Numbered from the stretch's first letter, positions 35,895 through 44,684 are shown. The stretch: DNA of 64,000 nucleotides from CAYWNA01 sp964459305 (GCA_964459305.1 CAYWNA010000032.1:1-64000), one strand, 5' to 3'. The notes: a model not told the origin generated them from the sequence alone. A program made the numbers and translations.

Positions 35895-36050
35895 TGTCAC
35901 AAGCTCCCTCTGCGGTGGTGTCGCGTCAAAACTACATCCAACATGGTGTACGAAATGGGCCAACTGTCAACAGGAACGGCGTTTCCCAGCCCGTTTGGAC
36001 GCGGGCAGGCGCTTGCGGAACGCCGAGCATTCGTTGAGAAAAAAGGCGGG

Positions 36051-36116
36051 TCGCTGGATTCGCAAGAATTCAGACGAATGACGCCGTGAGTGTCTGAATT
36101 CATGCGAATCCGGCGA
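36051..36116. repeat. Imperfect palindrome, family 2
   Basis: The arms 36051-36075 (TCGCTGGATTCGCAAGAATT and CAGAC) and 36092-36116 are complementary with two mismatches; the loop is 16 nt. It shares the GCTGGATTCGCAAGAATTCAG core with 22868-22935. It lies between divergent genes (sulfatase and DNA methyltransferase). Confidence 0.85.
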
Positions 36117-36215
36117 CGAATCCCTTTCTGAGCCCAGGTTGTTCCATGGTGGTCGTGCCGATAGCATGATGAGTGCCTGCAATCGTCGGAGCTGCAAGAT
36201 CATGGAGGGTTGGCA

Positions 36216-37631
36216 TTGCCCACGTCCGGAACGAGCGTTCGATCGGCACGAAAAGCGCTGAAAAAGAAGTACCGCCGGAAACTCGCGGTCAATTCGGCGT
36301 TGAACCGTTCGCTTGTCAGTTACCAGTCGAACCGCACCCGGCCCTGCTATCGCTGGTTTAAGTACAAGGAAGGATTCTCGGCTGCTCTGGTCGAGTACAT
36401 GTTAGACCATCTTCAATTGCGGCACGGAACGTTGTTGGATCCGTTTGCCGGGACGGGGGCTGCCTTGCTTGTCGCACGGGAAGCCGGATTCGATGCTACC
36501 GGAATCGAGTTGATGCCCATTGGCGTCAAGGTCGTCGAAGCTCGCATGGCCGCCGATTTCGTCGATCGCGACCGGTTTGCCGAACACGTTGAGGCATTCG
36601 ATGCTGGAAAGTGGAAAGTGAAAGCCGACGACGCTTTCCGATTTCCCCACATGATGATCACCGAGGGTGCTTTTTCGGCTGAGACGGAACGGCAACTGAA
36701 TCAATTCCGCACCTATCTGTCGACGGCAGAGATCGATCGAGAGGTTCGGTCTCTGCTTGAATTGGCATGCCTGAGCATCCTGGAGTCGATCAGCTACACG
36801 CGAAAGGACGGCCAGTACCTTCGATGGGACCGCCGAGCGCCGCGTGACCGGAAAGGGACGCGGTTCGACAAAGGGAATATTCCGACTTTTCGTGAAGCGA
36901 TGCAGCGTCAGTTGAAGGTGATGCTCGACGATATGGGATCCTTCGATCCGTACTCGGGGGATTCGTCCACTCGCCAGGGTTCGGTCGAGGTTATCGAAGG
37001 CTCGTGCCTGGGCGTCTTGCCGAGGCGCCTCGATGCGTTCGTCGACGTGGTTGTCACTTCCCCGCCTTACTGCAATCGCTACGACTATACCAGGACTTAC
37101 GCCCTGGAACTCGCATACCTTGGCACGGGCGAGTTGCAGCTAAAGGACATGAGGCAGGCTTTGTTGTCGTGTACCGTCGAGAACCGATCCAAGGTGGAAT
37201 CGCTCAAGCGGCAATACGCCGACAACGGCAATCCCGCGTTGATCGAACAGGCACTGGAGGCATTCGAGAACCAAGGAGCCTTGCAGGAGGTCCTGTCGCT
37301 GCTGGACCGCTACGGTCGTGACGGACAGCTAAACAACACCAACGTTCCGCGCATGGTCCGAAACTACTTCCTCGAAACGGCAGTCGTGATCTTTGAACTG
37401 GCGCGTGTGGTCAAGCCCGGTGGTTGGGCCGTCATGGTCAACGACAACGTCCAGTACGGCGGCGAAGAAGTCCCTGTCGACTTGATTCTTTCGGATTTGG
37501 CATCGAAGGCTGGTTTTGAGACCGAGTACATCTGGGTACTGCCACGAGGCAAGGGTAACAGCAGCCAGCAGATGGGTGTCCACGGCCGAAACGAGTTGCG
37601 CAAGTGTGTCTACGTGTGGCAGCGCAAGTAG
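36216..37631 (+). CDS. Solitary DNA methyltransferase, probably N4-cytosine type
   Basis: 471 residues. TTG 36216 is the likely start because GGAGGG (36204-36209) lies 6 nt upstream; TTG 36210 is too close. The SAM-binding motif DPFAGTG is at about 75-81 (LLDPFAGTGAALLVARE), followed by FDATGIELMP; the catalytic TSPPY is at about 278-282 (VDVVVTSPPYCNRYDYTRTY). SAM site before catalytic site is gamma-class order, and TSPPY is usual for N4-cytosine enzymes, though N6-adenine cannot be excluded. A long insert separates the motifs and may contain target recognition. No restriction endonuclease or BREX/DISARM gene is adjacent: both flanks are sulfatases. The first 25 residues are highly basic (ARKALKKKYRRK). 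Confidence 0.85.
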   Translation: MPTSGTSVRSARKALKKKYRRKLAVNSALNRSLVSYQSNRTRPCYRWFKYKEGFSAALVEYMLDHLQLRHGTLLDPFAGTGAALLVAREAGFDATGIELMPIGVKVVEARMAADFVDRDRFAEHVEAFDAGKWKVKADDAFRFPHMMITEGAFSAETERQLNQFRTYLSTAEIDREVRSLLELACLSILESISYTRKDGQYLRWDRRAPRDRKGTRFDKGNIPTFREAMQRQLKVMLDDMGSFDPYSGDSSTRQGSVEVIEGSCLGVLPRRLDAFVDVVVTSPPYCNRYDYTRTYALELAYLGTGELQLKDMRQALLSCTVENRSKVESLKRQYADNGNPALIEQALEAFENQGALQEVLSLLDRYGRDGQLNNTNVPRMVRNYFLETAVVIFELARVVKPGGWAVMVNDNVQYGGEEVPVDLILSDLASKAGFETEYIWVLPRGKGNSSQQMGVHGRNELRKCVYVWQRK

Positions 37632-37640
37632 CAGGTGGCC

Positions 37641-39095
37641 CTACCGTTCCCCTGGGGACACTGCCGCTGCCATCTGCGTCTTGATCTGCGGGGCTTCGCC
37701 GTTGGGGTCGTTGCGTTTCTTGCAGTAGTCGATCAGTTCCTTGGTCAACTGATCCACAATGTCTCGGTAGTCCGGATGGGCGAATCGGTTCGTCAGTTCA
37801 TCGGGGTCTTTCTTCAAATCGAACAGCCACGGTTGATCGACGGTGGAGTACACCAGCTTGTACTCGTCGGTAACCGCGCACAGCCAGTTCCTCGTTCCAC
37901 GCAGGAAGGCGATGTCGTTCCAGTTGGAAGGCGTTTCGCCCGTGAACAGCATGGAAGCGTCGCGGCCTTCCTCGCCGCCGTCGGTCTTGCATCCGGTGAT
38001 GCTGATGATGGTGGGCAGAAAATCCACGCATGACAAGGCCTGATCGATCACGGTGCCCGCCTTGACTTTCTTGGGATAGTACATGACGAACGGGATCTTC
38101 GCGGATCCTTCGTACGGGACTCCCTTGTTCAAACGTCCGTGCTCGCCGCACAAATCGCCATGGTCGGCGGTGAATACGATGATAGTATTGTCGATCGCAT
38201 CGTGTTGGCGTAGCGCATCGAGGATTCTGCCCACGTTGTCGTCGATGCACTTGACCATGCCATAGTACCCCGGCATGATTCGTTGCAAGCCGCGTTCGCT
38301 CGCCCCCTTCTCTCTTGCCGCCCATTTCGGAGTCTGCTCGGCGGTCTTGGACAGCGTCGAAGGGATAGGCACGTCGACGTCCGCAAACATGGTGTCGTAC
38401 GGCGGCCGCACCGTGTTCGGACCGTGCGGATCGGGGATGCTAACCATGTAGCAAAACGGTTCGTCCTTGTGCTCTTTGATGAAGTCGATGGTCTTGTTCG
38501 CCAGCCAATCCGTGGTGAAGGACTCTTCATCGGCGCCCTCGACAGCGTAGGTGGGCTGATCCTTCTTGTTCCTCGCCGTGACTCTGGGGCCTAACGGCGC
38601 GTCTTCCATTTGCTTCCAGTGGCCGCGGTTGAACATGAAACGATTGTCCTCGAACCCAAACTTCCGTTCGGGCTCCCACTGAGGTTTGCCGTTACCATCC
38701 AAGTGCCATTTGCCCGCGTAACCGGTGGCGTAGCCCTGCCGTCGCAGGATTTCAGCGAAGGTGACCACGTCGTCGTTCAAAGGGATATTGTTGGTCACCA
38801 CGGGTGTGTTTTGCGGATAGCAGCCCGAAACGAAAGCCGCGCGCGACGGCGAGCATACCGGCGTCGTAGCGTAGAAGCTGGTGCAAAGCGCTCCGTTTTC
38901 GGCCAGCCAGTCGATGTTGGGCGTCTTCACGATTTGCCCGCCGTAGCAGCCCAGAGTATTGAAATGGTGCTCGTCGGTATGAATGATTAGCAAGTTAGGC
39001 TTTTCTACGGAACCCGCTTGGGCACGTCCGACGGCAGTCGCCGCAGCGACGGCAAACAAGAATGCGACGCGTTTCAACAATGTGCCCGCCTTCAT
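37641..39095 (-). CDS. Secreted sulfatase, second copy
   Basis: 484 residues from ATG 39095, preceded by GAGGTG and followed by a signal peptide (LLKRVAFLFAVAAATAVGRAQA). An in-frame ATG at 39200 with AAGGGGACG upstream would add 35 residues carrying another hydrophobic stretch (TLVAVAAGLSLVAVAFFG). Metal site LLIIHTDEHH (D41, E42) and catalytic C81-S-P-S-R as in formylglycine sulfatases. Further motifs: YATGYAGKWHLDGNGKP, IIVFTADHGDLCGEHG, KGVPYEGSAKIPFVMYYPKK. It diverges from the 34431 sulfatase in sequence and so probably targets a different sulfated sugar. It ends 9 bp from the stop codon of the convergent methyltransferase gene. Confidence 0.9.
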   Translation of the reverse strand: MKAGTLLKRVAFLFAVAAATAVGRAQAGSVEKPNLLIIHTDEHHFNTLGCYGGQIVKTPNIDWLAENGALCTSFYATTPVCSPSRAAFVSGCYPQNTPVVTNNIPLNDDVVTFAEILRRQGYATGYAGKWHLDGNGKPQWEPERKFGFEDNRFMFNRGHWKQMEDAPLGPRVTARNKKDQPTYAVEGADEESFTTDWLANKTIDFIKEHKDEPFCYMVSIPDPHGPNTVRPPYDTMFADVDVPIPSTLSKTAEQTPKWAAREKGASERGLQRIMPGYYGMVKCIDDNVGRILDALRQHDAIDNTIIVFTADHGDLCGEHGRLNKGVPYEGSAKIPFVMYYPKKVKAGTVIDQALSCVDFLPTIISITGCKTDGGEEGRDASMLFTGETPSNWNDIAFLRGTRNWLCAVTDEYKLVYSTVDQPWLFDLKKDPDELTNRFAHPDYRDIVDQLTKELIDYCKKRNDPNGEAPQIKTQMAAAVSPGER

Positions 39096-39322
39096 TTTGC
39101 ACCTCAGATGTTTTGGTTTGCCGAAGAACGCAACTGCCACGAGCGACAGGCCCGCGGCCACTGCAACGAGGGTGGAACGTCGGGTGTTGGGGCAGATCAT
39201 GGCACTTCGTCCCCTTGACTGACTATTGCACAGAGCATAGGAATTGTGGGAGCGTGTTTCAACATGAGGCAAACGGTGTTTCTTCAATGGAACAACACTA
39301 ACTCGAACGAGAGGTTAGAGAT

Positions 39323-40021
39323 ATGGACAGACGCACGCTTTTGAAGGCGGCTGGGTCGGCCGCGGGTTTGGCGGTGGTCGGAGCAGCAGGCGGATCAGCC
39401 CGCGCCGCGGAGAAATGCAGCAAGGACAAAAGCAAAATCTGCTTCAGAAATGAGCAGTTCTACGATAGTGATGGCAAATTCGACGTGGAAAAAGGCAAGG
39501 ATGCGATCATGGCGCTTTGCGAATACCACGGCTATCACACCTTCCCCGATTTGCGCGAGAATCTGTGGGTATCGGACTACGACACGGGCCAGTTCACCAA
39601 GCTGGGCTTGGCAGCGCACATGTTCATTAACAACGTAGAAGACCGCTATATGGTCATGGATTTGTTTCTGCTGCCCAATCAAATGCTGCCGGAGCACTGG
39701 CACCTGGAGGCCGAAGGCAATCCGGCGAAGCGAGAAGGCTGGCTGGTACGTTGGGGATCAAGCCACATCGTGGGTATCGGCGAGCCAAACTTGAGCGAGA
39801 AGGTCAAGATTCCGAAATGCCATTGCGGTGGTACGGCGACAACCGAGCACGAAGTGCTGGCCACACCGGGCATGTTCGTCAAACTGGCCAAAGTCGGTAC
39901 GCGTCATTGGCAGTTTGCTGGGCCGGAAGGGGCTATCATCACCGAGGTTGCGAACGTCCACACCGGCTCCGCGGTTCGCCACTCGGACGAGGCCATCAAC
40001 AAGTACTTCTTGGAGAGCTGA
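39323..40021 (+). CDS. Tat-exported cupin, D-lyxose isomerase-like sugar isomerase
   Basis: 232 residues with a twin-arginine signal (MDRRTLLKAAGSAAGLAVVG). The mature part shows NLWVSDYDTGQFTKLGLAAH, which resembles the NGLGWDITDFGxGxFxKxGL segment of D-lyxose ketol-isomerases (PF07385 type), then the metal-binding cupin motif MLPEHWHLEAEGNPAKREGW (His, His, Glu) and a late His (GTRHWQFAGPEGAIITEVAN). The family interconverts lyxose/xylulose or mannose/fructose. The exact sugar is unknown, and the Tat signal would place this copy outside the cytoplasm. It starts the plus-strand cassette with the SDR, DeoC and alcohol dehydrogenase genes, but 234 bp containing a palindrome separate it from the SDR. 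Confidence 0.7.
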   Translation: MDRRTLLKAAGSAAGLAVVGAAGGSARAAEKCSKDKSKICFRNEQFYDSDGKFDVEKGKDAIMALCEYHGYHTFPDLRENLWVSDYDTGQFTKLGLAAHMFINNVEDRYMVMDLFLLPNQMLPEHWHLEAEGNPAKREGWLVRWGSSHIVGIGEPNLSEKVKIPKCHCGGTATTEHEVLATPGMFVKLAKVGTRHWQFAGPEGAIITEVANVHTGSAVRHSDEAINKYFLES

Positions 40022-40077
40022 TGGAAAAGGGCGGACATACAGCGGCTGCACGCCATACTGCTCCTGGTCGGAGATCG

Positions 40078-40161
40078 CTCGTTTAACCGCAAGCCGGAGG
40101 CGTGCGCGATTGTGCTTGGCCAGCGGATTACGCGCACGCCTCCGGCTTGCGGTTAAACGAG
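40078..40161. repeat. Complete palindrome of family 3 (31-bp perfect arms)
   Basis: The arms 40078-40108 and 40131-40161 are exact reverse complements, starting CTCGTTTAACCGCAAGCC, with a 22-nt loop. Half-copies lie at 32419-32460 and 33241-33270, and a degenerate one at 7763-7793. It sits between the cupin and SDR genes. Confidence 0.92.
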
Positions 40162-40255
40162 AGAATATGCCAATCCTGACCGGTTGCGGTAAAAGTTGGA
40201 CTATTCGAGCCTTGTTGGCGGCCAACGCAAACAGTTGAGCTACGGAGGAATCAGG

Positions 40256-41029
40256 GTGGAATTCGAGAACAAGGTGGCATTGGTCACCGGTGCGGCTGGG
40301 GCCATCGGCAAGGGGATCGCTGCGCGTTTGGTCGAGCAGGGCGCCAAGGTATTCATCACCGACCTGGACCAGGGCCAATTGGATACGATCCGTAAGGAAT
40401 TGGGCGAGAATTGCCAGGGGCTGGCAGGCGATGCGACAGTTCACGAGCAGGTAAAGAGAATTGTTGCAGCCGCGATCGACGCTTTCGGCACGATCGACGT
40501 GCTTGTCAACGTAGCGGGGACAGTCGGCCAAGGCGGCAACGTCGAAGACATGACCGAGAAGAATTGGGATTCTGTCTTTGCCGTCAACTGCAAAGGGACG
40601 TTTTTCTTCACCAAAGAAATCGTGCCCGTCATGAAGAAGGCGGGCGGCGGAAGCATCGTCAACTTCTCTAGTAAATCGGGCAAGACCGGTTCGGCCTTGA
40701 TGAGTACGTACTCGGCGGCCAAGGCGGCGATTATTGGCCTCACGCAAGCTCTGGCTTTCGAATTGGCCGGTGACAAGATCCGTGTCAATTGTGTTTGCCC
40801 CGGTATTACGGAGGCCACCGGCGTGTGGAGCAACGTGTCGTCGGACTACGTGGAGAATTTGAACTTGCCCATCGACGAGGTCGTCAAGAAGTTTACGGCC
40901 AAGGTTCCTCTGGGCCGCCTGGCCCGCATCGACGACGTGGTGAATATGACATGCTTCTTGGCGTCGGATCGAGCTGATTATATGACCGGTCAGGCAATCA
41001 ACATCACCGGTGGCCGGGAGATGCATTAA
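40256..41029 (+). CDS. Short-chain dehydrogenase/reductase (SDR)
   Basis: 257 residues from GTG 40256, which has GGAGG 6 nt upstream; the frame is open 20 codons further. The NAD(P)-binding motif TGAAGAIG is at 11-18, NVAG at 85-88, with catalytic Ser138/139 region (IVNFSSKSG), Tyr152 and Lys156 (YSAAK). Asp36 after the second strand (FITDLD) favours NAD over NADP. The C-terminal ASDRADYMTGQAINITGG is typical of classical SDRs. Together with the downstream DeoC and zinc dehydrogenase it suggests oxidation of a sugar or polyol before aldol cleavage. Distance to deoC is 162 bp. Confidence 0.88.
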   Translation: MEFENKVALVTGAAGAIGKGIAARLVEQGAKVFITDLDQGQLDTIRKELGENCQGLAGDATVHEQVKRIVAAAIDAFGTIDVLVNVAGTVGQGGNVEDMTEKNWDSVFAVNCKGTFFFTKEIVPVMKKAGGGSIVNFSSKSGKTGSALMSTYSAAKAAIIGLTQALAFELAGDKIRVNCVCPGITEATGVWSNVSSDYVENLNLPIDEVVKKFTAKVPLGRLARIDDVVNMTCFLASDRADYMTGQAINITGGREMH

Positions 41030-41191
41030 GCATCGGCGCCGAAATAGGCTCTGAATTCATGGTAGCTGAAGTCGCCAGACTTTGGCCGCTTGACATGGAA
41101 AGAACCAAACTCTGGCGAGTTCGGCTACATCGCGGAAGACGCTGGTAACGAACGAAACAATGGCCAATGAGGAGATGGGATACACAAAGTC

Positions 41192-41887
41192 ATGGGAAAG
41201 TGGACCAAGCAGCAAATTGCGGCGACGATCGATCACGCGGCGCTCAAGCCGACGATGACCGATCAGGACATCATCGATAACTGCGAGTTGGGCAAGAAAC
41301 ACCAAGTCGCCAGCGTGTGCGTCAGGCCGAGTGACGCAGCACTGACGGCACAGCAACTCGATGGATCGGGAGTCGTGCCTTCGATGGTGGTCGGCTTTCC
41401 GCACGGCGCGAATCGCCCCGAAGTCAAAGCGTTGGAGGCGCGACTTGGCATCGAAGACGGCATCAAGGAACTTGACATGGTAATGAACATCGGCAAGTTC
41501 CTATCGGGCGACCACGACTGGGTGAGACGGGACATCGAAGCCGTTGTGGCCGAGGCCAAGAAAGCGGGTGATGTACTGGTGAAGGTGATTCTGGAGACCT
41601 GCTACCTTTCACCGGAGCAAGTCGCCAAGGCATGCGAAATCGCTCGCGACGCCGCGGCGGACTACGTCAAGACGTCAACTGGGTTCGGCGACGGGTCGGC
41701 CACGCCTGAGACGATCGACGTAATGATAAAAACCGTAGGCGACACGATGGGCGTGAAGGCTTCGGGTGGCGTGCATTCGTACGAGATCGCCAGCGGCTAC
41801 CTCGATCAAGGCTGCAAGCGTCTCGGGGCGGCTAGCGGTACGGCCGTGATCATGGAAGAGGCCCCCGATGACGCTGGAGGCGAGTAA
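41192..41887 (+). CDS. deoC: Deoxyribose-phosphate aldolase (DeoC family)
   Basis: 231 residues, the usual family length. Catalytic residues are all present: Asp95 (KELDMVMNIGKF), Schiff-base Lys160 (DYVKTSTGF) and Lys189 (GVKASGGV). DeoC cleaves 2-deoxyribose-5-phosphate to glyceraldehyde-3-phosphate and acetaldehyde; homologues in planctomycetes also act in deoxy-sugar routes. The stop codon overlaps the ATG of the next gene (TAATG), indicating translational coupling with the zinc dehydrogenase. The ribosome binding site is weak: GAGGAG lies about 20 nt upstream. Confidence 0.9.
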   Translation: MGKWTKQQIAATIDHAALKPTMTDQDIIDNCELGKKHQVASVCVRPSDAALTAQQLDGSGVVPSMVVGFPHGANRPEVKALEARLGIEDGIKELDMVMNIGKFLSGDHDWVRRDIEAVVAEAKKAGDVLVKVILETCYLSPEQVAKACEIARDAAADYVKTSTGFGDGSATPETIDVMIKTVGDTMGVKASGGVHSYEIASGYLDQGCKRLGAASGTAVIMEEAPDDAGGE

Positions 41888-42927
41888 TGAAAGCCGTTGT
41901 TTATCATGCACCCGGCGACATTCGCGTCGAAGATCTTCCTAAGCCGGCGTGCGGCGAGGGGGAATTGCTGGTCAAGGTCGACGCCTGTGCCGTCTGTGGT
42001 ACGGACTTGAAGGCCCACAAGGTTGGCAACCCGCGGATCACACCACCGTTGACGATCGGCCATGAGTTCACCGGATTGATCGAGCTGGTCGGGACGAACG
42101 CCGCAGGCGATTATGCAATAGGCGACCGAATCGTCATGGCCACCAGCGTTTCCTGCGGAAACTGCTTCTATTGCCATCGCGGCTGGCCCAACCTTTGCAT
42201 GGACCTAGCGGCGATGGGTTTCAGCTATCCCGGCGGGATGGCCGAATACGTGGTTGTACCCGCGCGGGCACTGGAGAATGGCCACGTAGTCAAGACGCCT
42301 CGGGACTGGGCGCCGGAGCACGCGGCATTGGCCGAGCCGGTCAGCTGCGCCGTCAACTCGCTGGGACATTGCGACTTGCAGCAAGGCGGCACCGTGTTGG
42401 TCCTTGGCGCAGGTCCGCTGGGGTTGATGAACGCGTGTGTTGCTCGCAGCTTGGGCGCCGGCAAGATCATACTTTCCGAGGTCAACAACGCTCGACTCGC
42501 TCAAGCCGAAGGCTTTGGCTTCGATGTGCTGATCGATGCTGCGAATTCGAATCTGGCCGATTGCGTGATGAGCGCGACCGACGGCCTAGGAGCGGACGTT
42601 GCGATTGTTGCCGCGCCGGCGGGCGCACCCCAGGAGCAGGCCATGCATCTGGTGCGCAAGCGAGGCACGGTTGTGCTGTTTGCCTCGTTGCCGAAGGACA
42701 ACAGCGTGCTGAACGTTGACAGCCGCCTGATTCACTACAACGAACTGCGCGTCGTGGGTACCAGCGATTCGGCGCCTCGGCACGTCCAGAAGGCCGTCGA
42801 ATTGCTCGCCAGCGGCCAAGTGCCTGCCGACAAACTGGCCACCCATATGTTGCCACTGGATCAAATCCATCGGGCGTTCGAGTTGATGGAGAGTGGCGAG
42901 GCCCTTCGTGTCGTGCTCCAACCGTAA
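41887..42927 (+). CDS. Zinc-dependent alcohol/polyol dehydrogenase (MDR family)
   Basis: 346 residues. The catalytic zinc site has C37 (AVCGTD) and GHE at 58-60 (TIGHEFTG); the structural zinc site is C90, C93, C96 and C104 (CGNCFYCHRGWPNLC). The cofactor motif is VLGAGPLGLMNACVARSLGA and the GMAEYVVVP signature is present. Similar to sorbitol/threonine dehydrogenase-type enzymes. Coupled to deoC by a one-base stop/start overlap. It could reduce the acetaldehyde-type product of DeoC or oxidise an upstream polyol; direction and substrate are inferred only. Confidence 0.9.
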   Translation: MKAVVYHAPGDIRVEDLPKPACGEGELLVKVDACAVCGTDLKAHKVGNPRITPPLTIGHEFTGLIELVGTNAAGDYAIGDRIVMATSVSCGNCFYCHRGWPNLCMDLAAMGFSYPGGMAEYVVVPARALENGHVVKTPRDWAPEHAALAEPVSCAVNSLGHCDLQQGGTVLVLGAGPLGLMNACVARSLGAGKIILSEVNNARLAQAEGFGFDVLIDAANSNLADCVMSATDGLGADVAIVAAPAGAPQEQAMHLVRKRGTVVLFASLPKDNSVLNVDSRLIHYNELRVVGTSDSAPRHVQKAVELLASGQVPADKLATHMLPLDQIHRAFELMESGEALRVVLQP

Positions 42928-42960
42928 CGGCGTCCTCGATCGCGTAACAGCCGGCTAAGC

Positions 42961-43149
42961 TCAGACGGGAACCGCCTCACCGTCGTCGAAGGCGGCATCT
43001 TCGTGGTCTTGGGCGTCGAGCTGTTGGATGAGCAGCAGGCCGGGGAAGAAGTTCGCTTCGCTCGTGTATTGGACGATCTTGGCCGTGGATTTTGCAGCCT
43101 TCGCGCAGAATTTGACAGCGATTTCAAGAACGATTGTTGGAACAGTCAG
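42961..43149 (-). other. Possible 62-residue frame without ATG, downstream of the BASS gene
   Basis: Between the 43158 stop of the transporter and a TGA at 42961 one frame reads LTVPTIVLEIAVKFCAKAAK, TAKIVQYTSEANFFPGLLLI and QQLDAQDHEDAAFDDGEAV. The composition is protein-like (amphipathic then acidic), but it has only CTG or other weak starts. It could be a small gene with a non-standard start, or the remnant of a longer gene. Family unknown. Confidence 0.3.
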
Positions 43150-43157
43150 CGATCAGA

Positions 43158-44141
43158 TCATTCCGGTTCGCCTGTCGCGGACGAAGAATGCGCCCCGACG
43201 CGGGCCCAGACGGTCGCCAGAATCGTCCCGGTCAGCATGCATCCGAACGTGTACATTGCCGGCGCGATCGTTATGGCATCCCGGCCCTCGAACAGTTCCG
43301 TGGCCAGAAAAACACCGAGACCAGCGTTTTGCATGCCGATCTCCAGAGTCAACGCACGTCGCATCGGTTCGGGGAGCCTCATCGCGACACTGCCGGAGTA
43401 GCCGACCAGATAGCCGCCGGCATTCACCATCAGTAGCGCCAGGAGCATCGACACCAGTGAAACATCGCTGCCCAACGGCGACAGCCGATCGCGGTTCAAT
43501 GCGACCACCACGGCGATAATCCAAAGGATGGCCAGGTTGGCCACGATCGATCCCAACCAGCGACCGGTCTGCTCCCAACGGGGAAACCTGCGGGACAGAA
43601 GATGGCCGAAGATAACAGGTATGACGACGGTCAGCAGCAGCTTGCGACTGGCATCGTCGGCCAGCAGCCAGACGTCGACGTTCTTTTCGCCGTACAGGGC
43701 CAAACCCAATACCAACGGTACGCCCAGCGGCGACAACAGCGTCGCGGATGTGGTCAGACTGACCGAGTAGCTGGTGTTTCCGCGGGCATTGAACGTCAGC
43801 ACGTTCGATGCCATCGCCCCCGGCACGCTGCCCACCATCACGATACCGATCAGTTGGTCTCCCGATAGCCCCCAAAGTCGGCCGACGAGATAGGCCAGTG
43901 TCGGCATGGTCACATACTGAATGGCGGTTCCGCCCAGCACGGTCGGCCAACGACGGGCGAGCTGACGCACTTCGTCTTTTGGCAGCATCCAGCCGATGGC
44001 GAACATGGTCACGGCGATCAGCGCAAACAGCAGCGGTTCGCTTTTCACGAACACATCCGGCGCACCGGGAAACCAATGAGGCCAGTAATACGCCGCCAGC
44101 GACGACAGCACCAACCAGATAATCAGATAGCGCCGAAGCAT
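43158..44141 (-). CDS. BASS-family (bile acid:sodium symporter-like) membrane transporter
   Basis: 327 residues with about nine to ten hydrophobic segments, beginning YLIIWLVLSSLAAYYW and ending TFGCMLTGTILATVWAR. Family motifs are VGSVPGAMASNVLTFNARG followed by SYSVSLTTSATLLSPLGVPL, and EIGMQNAGLGVFLA, the crossover-helix regions that bind sodium and substrate in ASBT-type proteins. Substrates of bacterial members are organic anions; the specific substrate is unknown. It is the last clear gene of a minus-strand series (universal stress protein, globin, CBS protein, this), 63 bp after the CBS gene. Confidence 0.88.
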   Translation of the reverse strand: MLRRYLIIWLVLSSLAAYYWPHWFPGAPDVFVKSEPLLFALIAVTMFAIGWMLPKDEVRQLARRWPTVLGGTAIQYVTMPTLAYLVGRLWGLSGDQLIGIVMVGSVPGAMASNVLTFNARGNTSYSVSLTTSATLLSPLGVPLVLGLALYGEKNVDVWLLADDASRKLLLTVVIPVIFGHLLSRRFPRWEQTGRWLGSIVANLAILWIIAVVVALNRDRLSPLGSDVSLVSMLLALLMVNAGGYLVGYSGSVAMRLPEPMRRALTLEIGMQNAGLGVFLATELFEGRDAITIAPAMYTFGCMLTGTILATVWARVGAHSSSATGEPE

Positions 44142-44204
44142 TTGCGTCTCAATAGAAAGGCGTGGTTACAGGGGCTGGCCGGGACGCCTGGCTTCGGCTC
44201 GCGC

Positions 44205-44684
44205 TTACTCTTTGGGCGAGCATTCGACGAATGCCTTCAGCACATCGGTCGTTGAAATGATGCCCAACAACCGCCGCTGACCGTTCAGCACGGGCAGGCG
44301 ATGGACCCTTTCGCGCAGCATGGTAGCAGCGGCGTGCACGAGCAGTCCATCCGGAGTGACAGACGCGACATCCTCCGTCATCAGATCCATGACGCTCTGC
44401 TGGCCGACGTTTTGGCTGACGTTCTTAATGAACATGTTCCACCAGATTTCGCTCTGATGCTCCACTTCGTTCATGCCCCCGTCCAACTCGTGGGCCACGT
44501 CTACGAAGTCGCTGGTCGAGAGGATTCCGATGCAGCGTCCTTGCTGATCCACGACCGGCAGGGCAGAAACCTTGTTCTCGACCATGAGATCCAATGCATC
44601 GTGGACGCCATCTTTGGCGTCGATCGTTACCACATCCCGGCTCATCACTTCCTTGACTCGCCGTCGATAGAGCTGATCTGACAC
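44205..44684 (-). CDS. CBS-domain-pair protein
   Basis: 159 residues from a GTG start (AAGGGA upstream). Two CBS motifs: residues about 10-65 (VKEVMSRDVVTIDAKDGVHD, ALPVVDQQGRCIGILSTSDF) and about 98-155 (VMDLMTEDVASVTPDGLLVH, HRLPVLNGQRRLLGIISTTD). CBS pairs bind adenine nucleotides and regulate partners. The linker has an acidic and Trp-containing stretch (QSEIWWNMFIKNVSQNVG). It lies 36 bp after the globin gene, probably in one operon with the globin and universal stress protein genes, which suggests energy- or redox-stress sensing. Confidence 0.92.
   Translation of the reverse strand: MSDQLYRRRVKEVMSRDVVTIDAKDGVHDALDLMVENKVSALPVVDQQGRCIGILSTSDFVDVAHELDGGMNEVEHQSEIWWNMFIKNVSQNVGQQSVMDLMTEDVASVTPDGLLVHAAATMLRERVHRLPVLNGQRRLLGIISTTDVLKAFVECSPKE

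Noticed and set aside
39758..41026. A 422-codon minus-strand frame across the cupin and SDR genes
   Set aside because: It spans two well-supported plus-strand genes and the palindrome between them; no recognisable domain.
43153..44076. A 307-codon minus-strand frame overlapping the BASS gene
   Set aside because: It is a shifted frame of the transporter gene; the 43158-44141 frame has the membrane segments and family motifs.
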